NCBI GenBank assembly: GCA_001792895.1
Contig: MARA01000001.1
Location: forward strand, 2,728,001 to 2,792,000
Source of the DNA: Lentinus brumalis
Lineage: Eukaryota > Basidiomycota > Agaricomycetes > Polyporales > Polyporaceae
Reading direction: 5' to 3'
DNA: 64,000 bases
In this document: piece by piece, positions 1 through 12,592 of the stretch
Numbering within the stretch: the first letter of the stretch is position 1
Layout of the letters: each line of letters begins with the position of its first letter
The notes under the pieces: generated by a model
Told to the model about the DNA's origin: nothing
What the model saw: the letters and a program-made list of their open reading frames with translations, nothing else
Databases searched by the model: none
Program-made: the position numbers and the translations under genes

Positions 1-226
1 GGTGTATGTATCACCGGGGCTTTGAGTTCTTGGAGGGCGCGTCGCAGCGCTGCAGAAAATCAGTGCAATGGTCAGCCAGCGTTGGAGGAGCGTTTCGTTG
101 GGCGTGCAATGCAAACTACTTGAAGTTAGAGAGTTTGTCGGCGGACAGAATGCGCACACAGCACATGGTGTATCACCGGGACTTTGAGTTCTTGAGGGGC
201 GCGACGCGGAGCGCAGAAGACAGCCC
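1..226. repeat. two-copy direct repeat
   Basis: Bases 1-55 and about 168-226 share the same block: GTGTAT, then ATCACCGGG, then CTTTGAGTTCTTG, then a GGCGCG-rich end. They are spaced about 165 bp apart. The shared stretch can be read in one frame as similar peptides (YHRGFEFLEGA and YHRDFEFLRGA), but neither sits in a convincing gene. A local duplication or two copies of an unknown repeat would explain it. The left copy may continue outside the window. Confidence 0.5.
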
Positions 227-1435
227 GCAGTGAGGCGAGCACGGCGCGCAGGCTTCAGTACTCAGTCTCTGAGAGCACATGCAGTTAGTTCGGTATGCGT
301 TCCGCCAGACGAGCGGGAGCGGGGTCCATTGAGAACGTTCAACCTCATGCTCATGACGCGGGTGTGCATTGTGCAACGGTCTCACTCAAGCAGAGAAGTG
401 TTCACTGTTCACCATGTCGGCAAGTTGCTATATTCCACACACGGGGGACGGACATCCAAGAAAGCAGGCCGCGGGCACGTAGCCTCGATAAGTAAGGTGG
501 AGAAAGCGAGAGAGAGAGACAGAGCCACCGATATCTAACCACGGAGAGACCGAGACGAGCGAGAACGAGAGGAAAGTCCGATGTGTCAGAGTCGAGCGCG
601 AGGGTCCCTCTAGAGAGGATACGAAGAGAGAGAAAGAGAGAGAGCAACGACGACTAATAAAAACTATTACGTTGTACATGTACTGTAGGCGGAGGTGATG
701 ATACTGACTGCTATGCGGATGCGACGACGAGGGGGGTGCGGGTGCGATGGACTCGAGAGCGACGTAGACGTACAGATGTGTGTGCAGGATGCGGCGGGCC
801 GCGACCGCGTGCAGGGGATGCATGGAAGGCTGGGGGGGGGGGGGGGATTAAGGGGGACGGGGACTGCGTTGCGGTCGTCGGTGGCGTCCGGGATGAGATG
901 GGACGGGGGGGGGGGGGGGGAAATCGAGGAAATAATGCGGGTGATGGATGTGTGGGAGCGATGTGTGACGATGATGCGGGGACGGTGGTATCAAAACAAG
1001 CGGATAGGGCCACAAGGAGTGAAGGAACATACAAGCGGGTAGTAGCACACGGGGGCGAATGAAATAGAGACACATACGACAGCAGGGGACGGACCAAGAA
1101 GGTGCAGCGCACGACGTTTTGCATATATACACAGCAGACGACCCTGCGCCGGCGCGGGCCTGGGACAGCGACGACGACGACGGCGACGACGGAGGAAGAA
1201 GCAGAGGCGGTGAGGACGACGACGGGGGCGATGTCGACGAGGGCGAAGACGGCGAGAACGCGTGGGAAAGGATGAGCGACGAGGCCGAGAGAGCACCCGG
1301 TGGCGGGAGCGAATTAGCGGATAATCATAGGCTACTTTGATTGTCCGTGTGCAATCAATCTTTGTCCGTTTTACAAGTCCCCGCGCGCCCTCCCGCGCCC
1401 ACACGCCCCGCACCCCGTCGAATTCCAACCATCCG
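1..1435. other. gene-free 3' flank with homopolymer runs
   Basis: I see no supportable gene here. The stretch lies downstream of the homeodomain gene. It holds purine-rich GA repeats (about 495-530 and 620-645) and two uninterrupted G runs, 15 G at 832-846 and 16 G at 905-920. Open frames in this area are low-complexity and lie on both strands, as expected of GC-rich non-coding DNA. Confidence 0.5.
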
Positions 1436-3489
1436 CTATTGCGGCGTACCGTAGCCAGAGCCCGAGTGCGGCCCAGGCGACGCGGAGTGCTCGGGGAACC
1501 GATAGCTTGCAGAGTCGTCCGTGCCAGGCGTGAGACGGCCGGCCGAGCTACCTCCTTGCTGTACGTGATGGCCACCGCTCTGCGCGTAGCCCGCGCTCGA
1601 GCCGTACATCGAGTTCGAGCCGCCGATGTAGCTGCTGCTCGTGGTCCCGGAGAGCCCGAAGAACCCGCCAGGCCCCGAGTGCGCGGAGGGATGGAGTGCC
1701 GACGACGCGCCGCTGCCGCCATACGAGAGGCGGCCGGTCGCGTATGACGCGTCAGAGAGCGCGTACGGACTGTGACCGTGACCATGATGTCCCAGCCCGC
1801 TCAAGCTGCCTGCGGTCGCATGCGACGAGGACAGCGAGCGGGTCATGCCGACCATATGTCGGGTACTGGGTGGGGAGAGATGGCCGTGCGGATCGTGGCC
1901 ACCGAGGGACTGGAGAGACATGGGGTAATAGAGCTGGAGGGAGTCGACGGACATGCGACGACTGGGGTCGAGAGCAGAAGGCGCACCAAGACCCCCATGC
2001 CTGGCATGCCTGGCATGCCCATACCCACTCCACCCGAGCGCGTCGCGAACGGCGTCGTCGTCGTCGGCCCTGCAGTGCTGTGCCGCGCGGGGGCGAGGAT
2101 GCGTCTGCGGGCCTGTATGGTTAAGGAGCGCCTGTTAACCTCGGCAGGCAGTGGGGCGCGAACTGCGGCGACTCACGTTTATCATCCAGTTGCTTACCTG
2201 GCTCATGGAGAGCCCGGTGGCATGGCAGAGCTGCTTCTTCTCCTCCTCGGACGGGTAGGGGTGGTCGCTGTGCCTGTGCAACCAGTCCTTGAGGAAGTCG
2301 GTGACGGGCTTTGGGAGCTTCCCGCGCTTGCGCTGTGCGGGCCTGTCGAGGCCGGAGGGGTTTGCGGCGGGGACGGCCTGGGGGGAGCGGTTGGGAGAGT
2401 TTGTGACGCTGATGGAGGGATTCGCGCCGGCGTTGGCAGCGAGGCCGGAGGCGGAGGTAGAGGGGCTCATGGTGAACTCTGGGGCACCGGTGGGGAAAGC
2501 CCAGTCGCCCTCGGACTTTATACCGTTGCCGTTTGCAGGGTTGAGGCGTGAGATGGGGGAGCGGTCGGCCTGACCAGAGATGCGGGTGACGCCGCCGTAC
2601 ATGGACTGGGGACCGCCGAGCTGGGAGTGACGGATCGAGTCGTCGTACTTTCCAGCGTCGGGGGTGGACCTGGGACGAGCGATGGAGGCGGCGGACCAGT
2701 CTGCGTCGGAGAGGCCGGAGGGGGAGATGCCGGAGCGAGAGCTGGCGGTGGAGAAGTCGGAGGAGAGAGGGCCGGGGGAGAAGGCGAAGGAGGAGGCGGA
2801 GGAGAGGGCGGCACTGGAGAGAGAGAGATCGCTCACCGGACCAGGGTAGAGGCCGACGTGTGTGTCAGTCTCGAGACGGGGGCGGGAGGGCTTGTCGAAA
2901 GCGGGGTCCGAGTCTGAGCCGGGGAACTGGTAGGAGGAGAGGCCTGCGGAGGACTGGGTGGGGCGGTGGATGGGGTATGGGAGACGGGGGCGCGAGTCTG
3001 CGCTGTCGGGTAGAGCGTGGGCAGCGACGCGCGGCGGGAGTCGAGGCGGTCTGTGAAGGCGTGGGCGAGCGACGGCAGCTGCACGCGGTCCTGGCCGTCC
3101 GGGTGCGCGGGGAGACCAGACGGGGGCACGTCTGGGGTGGCGGGGTGGGACCAGGGGGAGTCTAGTGCGGGGCGGGCGCGCTTTGGGACGGGCGAGTGGT
3201 CTGGGGACGCGGGGCGCTTGTCGGGGCGGGACTGGAGGGACGAGTCCGAGGTCGCGGAGCTGGACATGCGGCGGTCGTCGTAGTCGATCTCGAGCGGGGG
3301 CGGGCTGCAGGCGTGTCAGCGATCGGCGCAGGAGAGAAGACGGGAAGCGACATACGCGTCGAGGTCGAGGGGGTCGTGCTTCACGTGGTCGCGGGGTGCT
3401 GGGGGGCCGCAGTGGAGGGCGAACTGGAGCTGGTGGACGTTGTAGGAGCTGAGGGAGACGGGGAAAGAAGACGGGAGCGCGTCGATCAT
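1436..3489 (-). CDS. TALE (KN-type) homeodomain transcription factor
   Basis: A nuclear DNA-binding regulator. The homeodomain (about residues 371-426) reads from KRGKLPKPVTDFLKDWL through HPYPSEEEKKQLC and ends QVSNWMINARRRI. It has the PYP loop extension of TALE homeodomains and Ile-Asn at positions 50 and 51 of the recognition helix. Exons are 3489-3356, 3304-2177 and 2112-1436. Introns are 3305-3355 (GTATGT...CAG) and 2113-2176 (GTGAGT...CAG), the second splitting the domain after WMIN. The N-terminal part is Ser/Pro-rich with KRPASPDHSPVPKRARP; the C-terminal part is Gly/Ser/His-rich. Two frame breaks are needed, near 3005 and near 1992-1996. Adding one C at each gives 646 aa with all phases consistent. 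It resembles the basidiomycete hom1 group linked to fruiting, but that assignment is tentative. Confidence 0.87.
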
Positions 3490-6400
3490 TGAAGAGGCGG
3501 GCGGACGACGGCGAATGTGCTCGATCGGGGTGTGCTCGCGTCGAGAGTCGCAGCAAATCGAAATTCCATTCTGCGTCTGCACGCGCCCTATTTATCCATC
3601 CCCGTCACCGCGTTCTCTCCAAACCTTACCGCCCGTCCCAGATCTCTCCTTGCCTTTCCCGCCGCCCTCGACTCCAATCACCTCGCTTCCGCTCCCTCGG
3701 CTCGCTCCCAGGAACCGTGCCCGAACGAGATGGCTGTGCTTGCCCCCTGCAATTAATCACCTTCTTCCTCCGATCCCCAAAACACACCACAACTCCGTTA
3801 TTTTACAAACCTTCTTTCCCCCTCTTTAATTACCGGGCGTTACCGGCCGCCCGCCGCCGACGCACATGCATTGTCCGCCCGACGCTGCGTCCGCCCTCGC
3901 CGCCAGCGCGTCGCTCCCGCCGTGCGGCCTCTCCGCCGCCGCGTGCGCGTGCCTGCGACGCCCGATCTGCACGGCAACGGCGGCGCATGCTCCGGGGAGG
4001 GGGCATTAAGCCCGGGAATGGGCATATTGCTGGCGCCGGGCGCGAGCCATATCGAGGACGCTGACCATGTATCGCCCGTGGGTGTTGATGCTGCGAGAGC
4101 CTCGGACTCGACGGACCCCGCGTCCTCCTCCGGATCCTCGTCTGCATTCGTCCTTATCGGTCTCGTACAGTTCCACCCCCAGCGCGCACGCGTCTGCATT
4201 CTCGTCTTCAGCACAAGCCCGGCCAGGCACGCGTCCGCCCCCTCGTCCTCTGCCCAGGCCACATCGATGCCGTCGTGACGCCTATCCAAGATCGTACTTG
4301 CTCCTCCCTATCTTGCCCTCCCCGCGCTACCGCGACACAGCTCTCCTCCTCCTCCCAATGTCCATGTCATCCGTCCGCGCTGCTCGTATCACCGACCGCC
4401 GCGTCCCGACGCCCATGTCCCGTCGCGCTCGACACAGCACCGGCGCGACAGAGAGAAGAAGCAGATGCCGCAGATGCAGATGCGTGGAGATGCATTGACC
4501 ATAAAGCCTCCGCGCAGCTGTCAGTGTCTGTCACGGCCCAGTTTACTGTTTGAGTGTTGTTCGACGTCGACGTCGTGCAGATCGCCGGCGCTGCTTATGC
4601 CATGACACTTTTTCATTGTCAGACCCAGACACTGAGACAGCCCCGCCGCGCGATAGTCGATAGTCGATCGTGGGCGCCGCGGGATGCTTCGCGCAGAACC
4701 AGAACCAGAACTCTGACATACTGACATGGACACGGCTCTCCCGCCGGCTGTGGCCATCCTGGCTGTGCGACCGACGACCAGATCGCCATCCCAACATTCG
4801 CACCTCCCCTCGATCCATCTTCTCGACCCGCCGCTCGAATCTGCGCACGCCCACCGTCCGCTGTCAGCGCCCCTTCTGGTGCGTGCCGGCTCGGGCTTTC
4901 TACTTAGTACTTATCACTGCTCCGTGCGCATATGCATCCTCAGTGCAGCTTTCTCAGCGGACGGAGTCGTCGTCGCACGCTCGGTAATCTCTCTATTCTC
5001 CGATAATGCGTGATGCGCACCCTCGCCGGCGTGCCTCGCCTCTCGCCTCTCGCCTCTCGCTGCCCATCCCCGTACGCTCGATAACCGCACCTCCTGCGTG
5101 CTTCCTGTTTCGTGCTTCCCTGCGCAAACTCGGCTTCCTGCGCACCCTACTTAACTGCGTGTCTACGTGTGTGCGGCGCACTATTGAATCTTGAATATCG
5201 AATGCCGACCCCGTTACCACCCGCGACCGCCGTACACGCAGTACGTACTACGTACGGTCGACGGCGGCTCGGGTATACGCTCCTAAACCCGGCACAAGAA
5301 ACCTGCGCGGCGGGCCTCCGTCCGCCCACCCTCCATCGCAACCCTGAGGCGTCGCGCTGCGCTGCCGAGCGACCCCCTCAATCCCCGTGCTTCAAGCTTG
5401 CTTCTGGTGGACCGTGGACCGTGGACCGTGGCGCGCGCGCCGAGCCACGAGAGACTAATGGCTGGTGACCAAGAACGGGCGATCGGGGGAGGGTGCGCGA
5501 ATAGCGGCAGCGCGAGAGACGATAGATATGGTGCGTGTACTTGCGCAATGCGAAATGCGCATATGCATACCCGTATGTACATAATTATAATACAGGGGAG
5601 CATCAGGCCAACAGGGCTCTTTGATTGATCGCGGGTGCTTTTCCCCCTTCTCCTCCCCTTCTCGCGGTGCACGTGTGTCGGACGTTGGCGCGGGGTGATT
5701 CAGCGTTCAGCGTTGTGCGTTGTGCATTGTGCATTGTGCATTGTATGTGTATATTCGGCAATGAGGCAATGAGGCAATGAGGGGGAGGAGGAGGGGGCGT
5801 TCGAGGACGTTCGAGTTACCGGATGTGGAAGTTATGCGTCCCTATAGAGCTAGGCCGACGGCGCATTGGACCCTAAGCTTGAGGCCTGAGGAGCTCGTCC
5901 TCGGCATTCAGGCGAGCGCGTTCTAACCCCCGTTGTTGGAGGAGGACTGTGTGCGGGCTCGAGAGCGCGCAGATAGGGTACGGCGCACACGGCACGCGCC
6001 TCCTAGGCTGCTGCACAGAGTATTTTCTGAGTTACTGTACTTGCCGGGGTCTTGCACTTGCAATGCACGATCATGCGGTCGCACGCGGGGGAGAGCGTGC
6101 GCCGTATGTGTGTGGGGGTATGCGCATGCTGCGCCCCGGAGGGATCGTGGGTACACCGTACACGGAGGCGGGGGTGTGCTGCGTATGGCAGTCGTTCTAC
6201 CTTCTCTTTGGTGCCCTAGCCTGCCGCCTCGAGCTCCGGGCATAAGCCTTACCCGGCACAAGCACGATCTAACCGCCGCAGAAGGAGGTATGGGAGATTC
6301 GAGAAGAACGAGGCCTGCAGCGGGAGAATCAGATGGGACTGCGAATGCGAACGCGGATAAGTAGCACTGCGGGTCTATTACAGGACGTCGGTGCGCATGG

Positions 6401-9400
6401 TATCAGCATCGCGATGGATCGAATCACCCTCGGGACCTTCGTGCGGGATTGGGTTGGGTTGGGTTGGGAGCGGAGATGAAGAGAGCATGTGCGTTGGCTG
6501 GATCGGGAAGTGAAACGAGGAGGAGGAGGGAGGGGGAGGTGGTGGATGGGTGGACGTCGCGTTAATTTCATCGTCGACGGTCGTTGCACGGAGCGGCGCC
6601 GCTACCCGCTCCCGAGTCCCGCGCGCCCGAGTTCGCAGTTCGCTGCTCCGAGTCCGAACGCAGCGGCAGCCGGGCCTTCGCACTTCGCAGGTGCACAGCT
6701 GCAGCCTGAAGGCAGAGGCTGCGCATATGCCTATGCAATGGCATGGTCGCCGTCCGGGGCGTCGCTCCCGGGACGCGCGGCGCGGAGGGTTGGTCAAGGC
6801 GGCGGGTCCATGTTGGCAGCGGAGAAGGTTAGGTTCGTTCGGAGCGAGGATCTTCTGCAGCTGGGAGAGCGGTCGCCGGTGGACGTGGACGTGGACGTGG
6901 ACGTGTTCTGCCAGCGCGAGCGTGAGCGGCGGGCGGCCCTGGATCTTCGGGCGAGGAAGCAAGGAGGAAGATGATCCTGCCCAGCCTCGCGAAGTCGAAG
7001 CACTGCGTCGTGACCTCGTGAGTGGGGTGGACTCTCCTCCCGAGTCCCGCTCCGGGGCGTGCGCCGTGCAAGCTAGGAGGCCTGAGGAGGGTGCGCGGGA
7101 GGAATCTGCGAGTTCGAATTCCCAGGATGGCGGGTTCGCGTAAGATGGGTGCGGAATTTGTCCGTCGAGGAACTCGGGAAGAGGGAAGAGCTGATATCTG
7201 CGCAGTGATCTGGGCGAATTCGAACGCGAGATGCGAATCTGGGGGGACGCGTTTTTCTTGTCCGCGAGCCTCCGGTTTGGGGCGGCGCACGTCGGCGGGG
7301 GTGCGGCGTGCCGTATGTTGGCCGTATGTCGCTGGGAGAGCCGGATCGGGGTGCGGCGGGTGTGTGTGTGGTGGGGGTACCGCATCCAGGGCCGACGCGA
7401 CGCTGGCCGCTCGATCTCTGCATCTCTGCACTACTATCTCGCACACTCGCCGGCTGATGTCGATGTCGATGCCGACTCACACAGATGGCGAGCACGACGC
7501 ACGACGATCCCTCCCTCGGGGCCCTAGTGCGCACCCCAGCTGCATCTGCGCGACGAGCACGGCAGATTAGCTGGCTGCCGGTGCGCAAGCAGGCACTCTC
7601 CCGTGCGAGCGGCGCGGTGTGGGTAAGTTCTGCTGCACGGATCCACGTCCATCTTGCCTTTTGCGGCGCGGGTTTGATGCAGGGGATGCTTCTCGTGATG
7701 CATGTACGCCTCGGCTACGGGCTAGGTTCAATTTCCTCTGTGGTTCGCCGGCAGTGGGTATCGTATGTGCAGCGCCCGAGCTATGACCACTGCACTGGCA
7801 CTGGCACTTTCGCTGACCATATCGTCCGCACTCGCAGGTCGCTCGACATGCCCCCTCGTGTACATCCGACAGAACAATGTGCAGCACAGCCTGAGGCGGC
7901 AGGCCAGGGTGCGCCCATAGTCGCAGTCGTCCAGCGAGCGCGACCGTGAGCGCAGGAGGCGTGCTGTACGGTGTACACGCCCAGTTACGCGATCCGCATC
8001 CGCACCCGACGAACAACCCTCCAGACATCGTACCTGCGACTCATACCTGTGCTCACGGCGTCTGGCCTCCCTCTCAGGCTCCCGCCTCTCCACGGGGCTT
8101 CCTTCTCGTGAAGAGCTCGGGGAGGCTGTATGCGCCGCGTTTCCGTGCCTGTAAGACTGTAAGGCTGTCCCGCTGCTCGCTTCCGCTTCCTCACACTGCT
8201 GTAACTGACGAACAGAACATCCGCAGGTAATCTGGGTAGCATCCTACCACTTTGTGTCTGCCGCGCAATCCGCCTTGCGCAGTATTTATTCCAAGAAGGA
8301 TGCTCGGCCTACTCAGCCGCGGCGGGTTCTCTCGTCAGATCTTCAGAGGTGCGCCCCGTGATTCTACGACGCATCTCGTGCATCGTGCATCACGCCAGAC
8401 GGCCACAGCCATCAGGATCACCCGTGACTATCTGGCAGGCCGATGCATGAATGTGGGTCCGACGGTATTTCGGGAAGGCGCACTTCAATCCTAGGAACCC
8501 TCGCACTCAGGCTCTGACGCCCGCACGAGCTGGAGACGTCATGGATCACGGGTCTGGAGGGTCACCGCCCGGTGGACGTCTCTGGTCGGTGTACGCTTGG
8601 AAACGCGCTGGCTTCGTGGCGTAGTGCAAGTCTATCGGTGATCGCAATGCTCCCGCTAGCACCGTCGTGTCACGGTTGCCATCCGCAGTGCACCACCTTT
8701 CGCGCTCAGCTGCTCCCGCCATGCATCAGCACACAACCGCCATCTTGCGCCCATGAATCGTCGTATCCACATCTCGAGCACTTCCCTTCCGCGAAGTGCG
8801 AGTTCGCCCCGAGCATCAAATGAAAGACACGTCCCTCAGGCTTCGCTGTCTCCCCAGCCGCCTTCCCACACCACCCCCTTCCTGAGCCTCATTGCGCTAG
8901 CTGCCCCCCGGAGAGGGCAGAGTGGGTCGGGATAGTGGACCCATCAGTCGCGGCACGGCATGCCGGCGGCACGAACATGCATTGTCCAATCTTTCCGCAT
9001 CCGTCCGCTCGTGCAAACGCCTCAGCCGCTATTGCCTCCTTACCCCCGGCCTTCGTCTCCAGGCTAGGGCCCAGCGGCCAGCGTCCAGCCTCAGGGTGTG
9101 ATTTCTGATTTCATTATCCCCGTGCCCCGCAGCGGGGACGGCATGGCTCGATATGTGCATCGTGCGACGCCACAAGCGCGTTCAGGAAGCAGGTTCGCGA
9201 CATGTGGCCATCGCTGCACTGTAACAGTGCACCCTGCTGGCATTGGCAAACCCTCCCTCCCGGCCGGCTCCCTTCGCACGCACACCCGGGCCTGGATGTG
9301 GACAGCGTGCGTACGGAGGCTTCTCGTGTTAGGGCCCCGTTTGGTCAATGGTGTGTCGTGTTCTCGCGCTGCCGCACATCCGGCGAGCTTCGATGTCCCC

Positions 9401-12400
9401 CTCCCCCCGGCGCGGCCGCTCTGTGTGCGGGCGGGCGGTGCTCAGAGCTCTTAATATCCCTCATCCCTCCCTCGTGTCTGGAGCCGCTCGTCGGTTGTCC
9501 TCTGGGTCTTCTTCTTCTTCCTCCGCCGGCTCTCAGGGTGTGGGCCCTGAGGCCTGAGGTGCCACAGGGCCAGGGCGGATGCTCAGAAGCCTGGAGGGAG
9601 AAGGGACTCGTAGGAGGAGGTCGCACTCGCACGATGCGAATTCGTCTCTGCGAACTTACTATGCGACAAGAGACAAGCGACAAGAGACAAGCGACAGACG
9701 ACGTTCGACGTTCGACAGAACACCACCGTGATCCTTCGCTCAGTCCTCGAGGCCCACCACCCCGAGCTCTCCGAGCCTCAGGGATCAGGAATCAGGACGC
9801 TCCGGCGTCCAGTCTGGATGACGAAGCGGACGCAGAGGGCGGAGCCTGCCAGTTGCTGCTGCGTCGGGCGAATTCATTCTGCACATCACGATCACGGGCT
9901 GAGCACGCACTCGAGTCTCGCGCGACGCGGGGTGCCTCTTACGGTATACTCGGTATCAGAGGTGTGGTTTGGCTGTGGTCATCCATCATGCCGTATGTCG
10001 TATACCGTTGAATAATGCCGTACTGTACCATTTCGAATTGTTCGACCAGCCCTGTGACGCGTGACAGGCCGATTTCGTCGAACATTTTCGACCAACCGGC
10101 CGGTGACCGTGACATTGGGCGAAATTTCGACCAAAATTAGCCACAATTAGGGCGCGCGACAGCGCGCCGCCCCCGGCATCTCTTAGCGCTGGACGGGTGG
10201 TTTCGACCAGCCTCCTGGTGACGCGTGACAGGCGCCCAAATTCCGACCAATTTGGGGGCCTGTTATGCGTGACTGGTCGATCTATTCGAAATGGTACAGT
10301 ATGTCCGTATACCCACTGCCGTGGACTCACCTCACCCGCAATCGCAACAACTGCCAGTCCGTTCTTTGCGTGCCTCCGTGCTCGCAGCGGTGGCAGCACT
10401 GGCCATGCAGCACTGGCAGGTAACTGTAACACAAACACGGGCGGGCGTCCGGTGTTGGGGCCGGAGGAACGATGATATCCGGTATGCCCGATTTTGGAAT
10501 CCCGTGAGTTGCGTGCAATCTTTGTGCTCAGGCAGAGTTTCAGATCGACCGGACGAATCGAGCCGTCCGCTCCGTGGGCTCGCGGGGACCTTCGGGTTCT
10601 TGTGATACATGCCTCAGAGCTCCAGGGGTGGTTGAAACGATGCTCGGGAAGAAGACGAGGGGTCGGTCCGATATTATCTAAGACCGGACTCGGGAGATCC
10701 AGCTCGCTGCATCCAAGCATCTCCACTTGCATCTTGCACACTTCCAGCGCGTGAGTACGCATCCCGATTCCCGCTGGACACTTTGCTTTCGGTCTGACGG
10801 CATGCTCATTGCGGACGCTGCGCTTTCATATAGCGTGCATTCGCGGCTAGTGCTACGGGGCTAACCACGCGGCACCTCCAGCAGGCTGCGGTGAAGAAGT
10901 GCAACTGGAATTGCAAAGTTCGATACGGACGTACGATGCGCGGTTCGCGGTGCGAAGTCGACGCCGCAGGCCGCAGGACGCAGAAACCACGAGATAACCA
11001 CGGCCCACGTCCACGGCCGCATGGCTGCGACCTGTTCTTAGCAGCGGGCGCTCAAGATGCGATGCACAAGGTTGGGCCGCTCAGGAGCTGGAGGCGTCCT
11101 TCCTGAGGAATCCGGATTTGGGCGGGTCTCAGGCTGTCCCGAACAAGAGGAGGAGGAGCTCACGCCACGGGCACTAGAGGAGGCAGAGGAGCAGAGGAGA
11201 GGGTGCTGCGCTTGGGGCGGGTGGGCACGGTGGGACGGGGCCCACAGACAACCTTCCTTCAAGGCCGGTCCTTCACGCTGACGTCCTTGGGTGCCTGGGA
11301 CGTAGAGCTACTTCGACGATGCGTCATAGCAACCCATGCTCATCGTCTGGCGCACACATGCGCACGTCTCCGTCGTCGAGGAATACTAGGGAAGACAACC
11401 ACCGCCCGAGGGACGCGCGGGTAACGCACTCAAGCAGACGTCCGATTGTCTCTCGCTATACCGACTCGAGGAGGGTGAAGTGGAGGTTGTACACCCGGTG
11501 CTCTTCCTCCCGGAGGACGGGTTCACACGTGCATGCGGTGGATGTCCGAGTACTTACACTACAGTACTGCGTCTCCGCCCAGACGATCATGCTCGGCGCA
11601 GACTGCGCCTGTTCGCGCCCGAGCTGACGTCGACGGTTCACGGCGAGGTGTGTACTTACTTTCCGCTGCGGTTTTGATTGGCCTGCGGATGAGGACTCAG
11701 GCCGTCCGCAACATTGCAATGGGCGGTGTCCGGTTGCTTTCGCGGCCCCGCGAATATCGCTCGCCCCACGAAGAGACATCAGGACATATGCCCTGTCGTT
11801 GCTTCCTTCGGCGAGTTCGAGGACACCCGTCATGCATTCATGTTTGTTTGATTGTGGTGCACGGCCGATCCGAGCCTGAACGTGGCCTCCATGACAATGA
11901 ATGCATCCCGTGTCGACGATATCTGAGGGATGCGGAGATCTCTGACGCCGCTGCCCATATATCCTCACAAGTGCACGATCGTGTCTCTCAGACCGCGCGC
12001 TCCGTGCGCCCTGCGACCTGGGGGTGTCGCCGGAGCGGCGCACAGCCCGGCTGTGCGCGCAGATCTTCCCGCGGCGGTAGGGGGAGCTGTGCAACCGAGT
12101 CGAATAAGTAGTATGTGTGATGGCATATCGAGTAGACTTATGGTATGTAATGCAACGCACGGGAGATGGTCGAGGTGTATGTGATAGATCGTGAAACATG
12201 ATGCGCCGAACGCTAAATGCACCCAGCACCCATACCAGCGGCTGCCCTGCAGCGTGCCAGGCGTGTGGCGGATCCCCGCCCTGCTCGACTCGCTGGCGGC
12301 GCTCTCCCGCAGCTCACCCGACTATCCGAGCGTTGGCGGTTGAACCACGGCCGGTGCCCTTCCCCGCACCGGCTAGCCCGGAAGAGAGCAAGGAACCGAG

Positions 12401-12592
12401 TGCTCCCACCGACCAACCACCCTAGCGCGTGCGCAGTTGTCGCACCGTCCCCCAAAAAACGAATACGTGGCGTTTCACCCTGTTCGTCCGCACCTCGTAT
12501 AGGCGTCCCGCACCCACACTAGAAGGGGGAGATGGAAGGGGGCTGGCTGCCCTGCATTGACCGCAAACCTTCCGCAGGGCACCTCCGCCGGC
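3490..12592. other. 9.1-kb interval without a convincing gene
   Basis: This lies between the start of the homeodomain gene and the stop of the Cdc11-like gene. I found no open frame with a recognisable domain, and the many open frames are GC-driven shadows. It contains short tandem motifs (GTGGACC x3 near 5406-5425, TTGTGCA-type units near 5715-5745, CAATGAGG x3 near 5757-5780, GGGTT x4 near 6446-6468, GGACGT x4 near 6880-6902) and a MITE at 10023-10299. Possible GT-AG exons on the minus strand at 11.4-11.7 kb could not be tied into a gene. Long non-coding flanks are common beside developmental regulators, so it may be regulatory; that is inference. Confidence 0.4.
10023..10299. mobile_element. 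Tc1/mariner-type MITE, 277 bp
   Basis: The element begins CTGTACCATTTCGAAT and ends with the reverse complement, ATTCGAAATGGTACAG. The inverted repeats extend to about 27 bp with two mismatches (as far as TCGACCAG). It is flanked by TA on both sides (10021-10022 and 10300-10301), the target duplication of Tc1/mariner elements. There is no coding capacity. The interior repeats the motifs GTGACGCGTGACAGGC and TTCGACCA in both orientations and has a GC-rich palindrome near 10150-10170, so the transcript would fold strongly. Confidence 0.85.

Noticed and set aside
2135..3556. One 473-aa minus-strand frame taken as the homeodomain protein
   Set aside because: Its first about 190 residues are a Pro/Arg-rich shadow. 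The real N-terminus (MIDALPSSFPVSL, then SSSATSDSSLQSRPDKRPASP) lies in other frames joined by an intron, and the real C-terminus lies beyond a second intron.
6446..6470. GGGTT repeats as telomeric sequence
   Set aside because: Only four units inside unique GC-rich DNA; too short and not at an end.
6378..7385. 335-aa minus-strand open frame
   Set aside because: GC-driven low-complexity frame with overlapping open frames on both strands, no domain and no splice structure.
11456..12229. 257-aa minus-strand frame with peptides such as PSMIVWAETQYC
   Set aside because: A few splice-like sites are present but no consistent gene model or domain could be built. Recorded only as a possible exon area.
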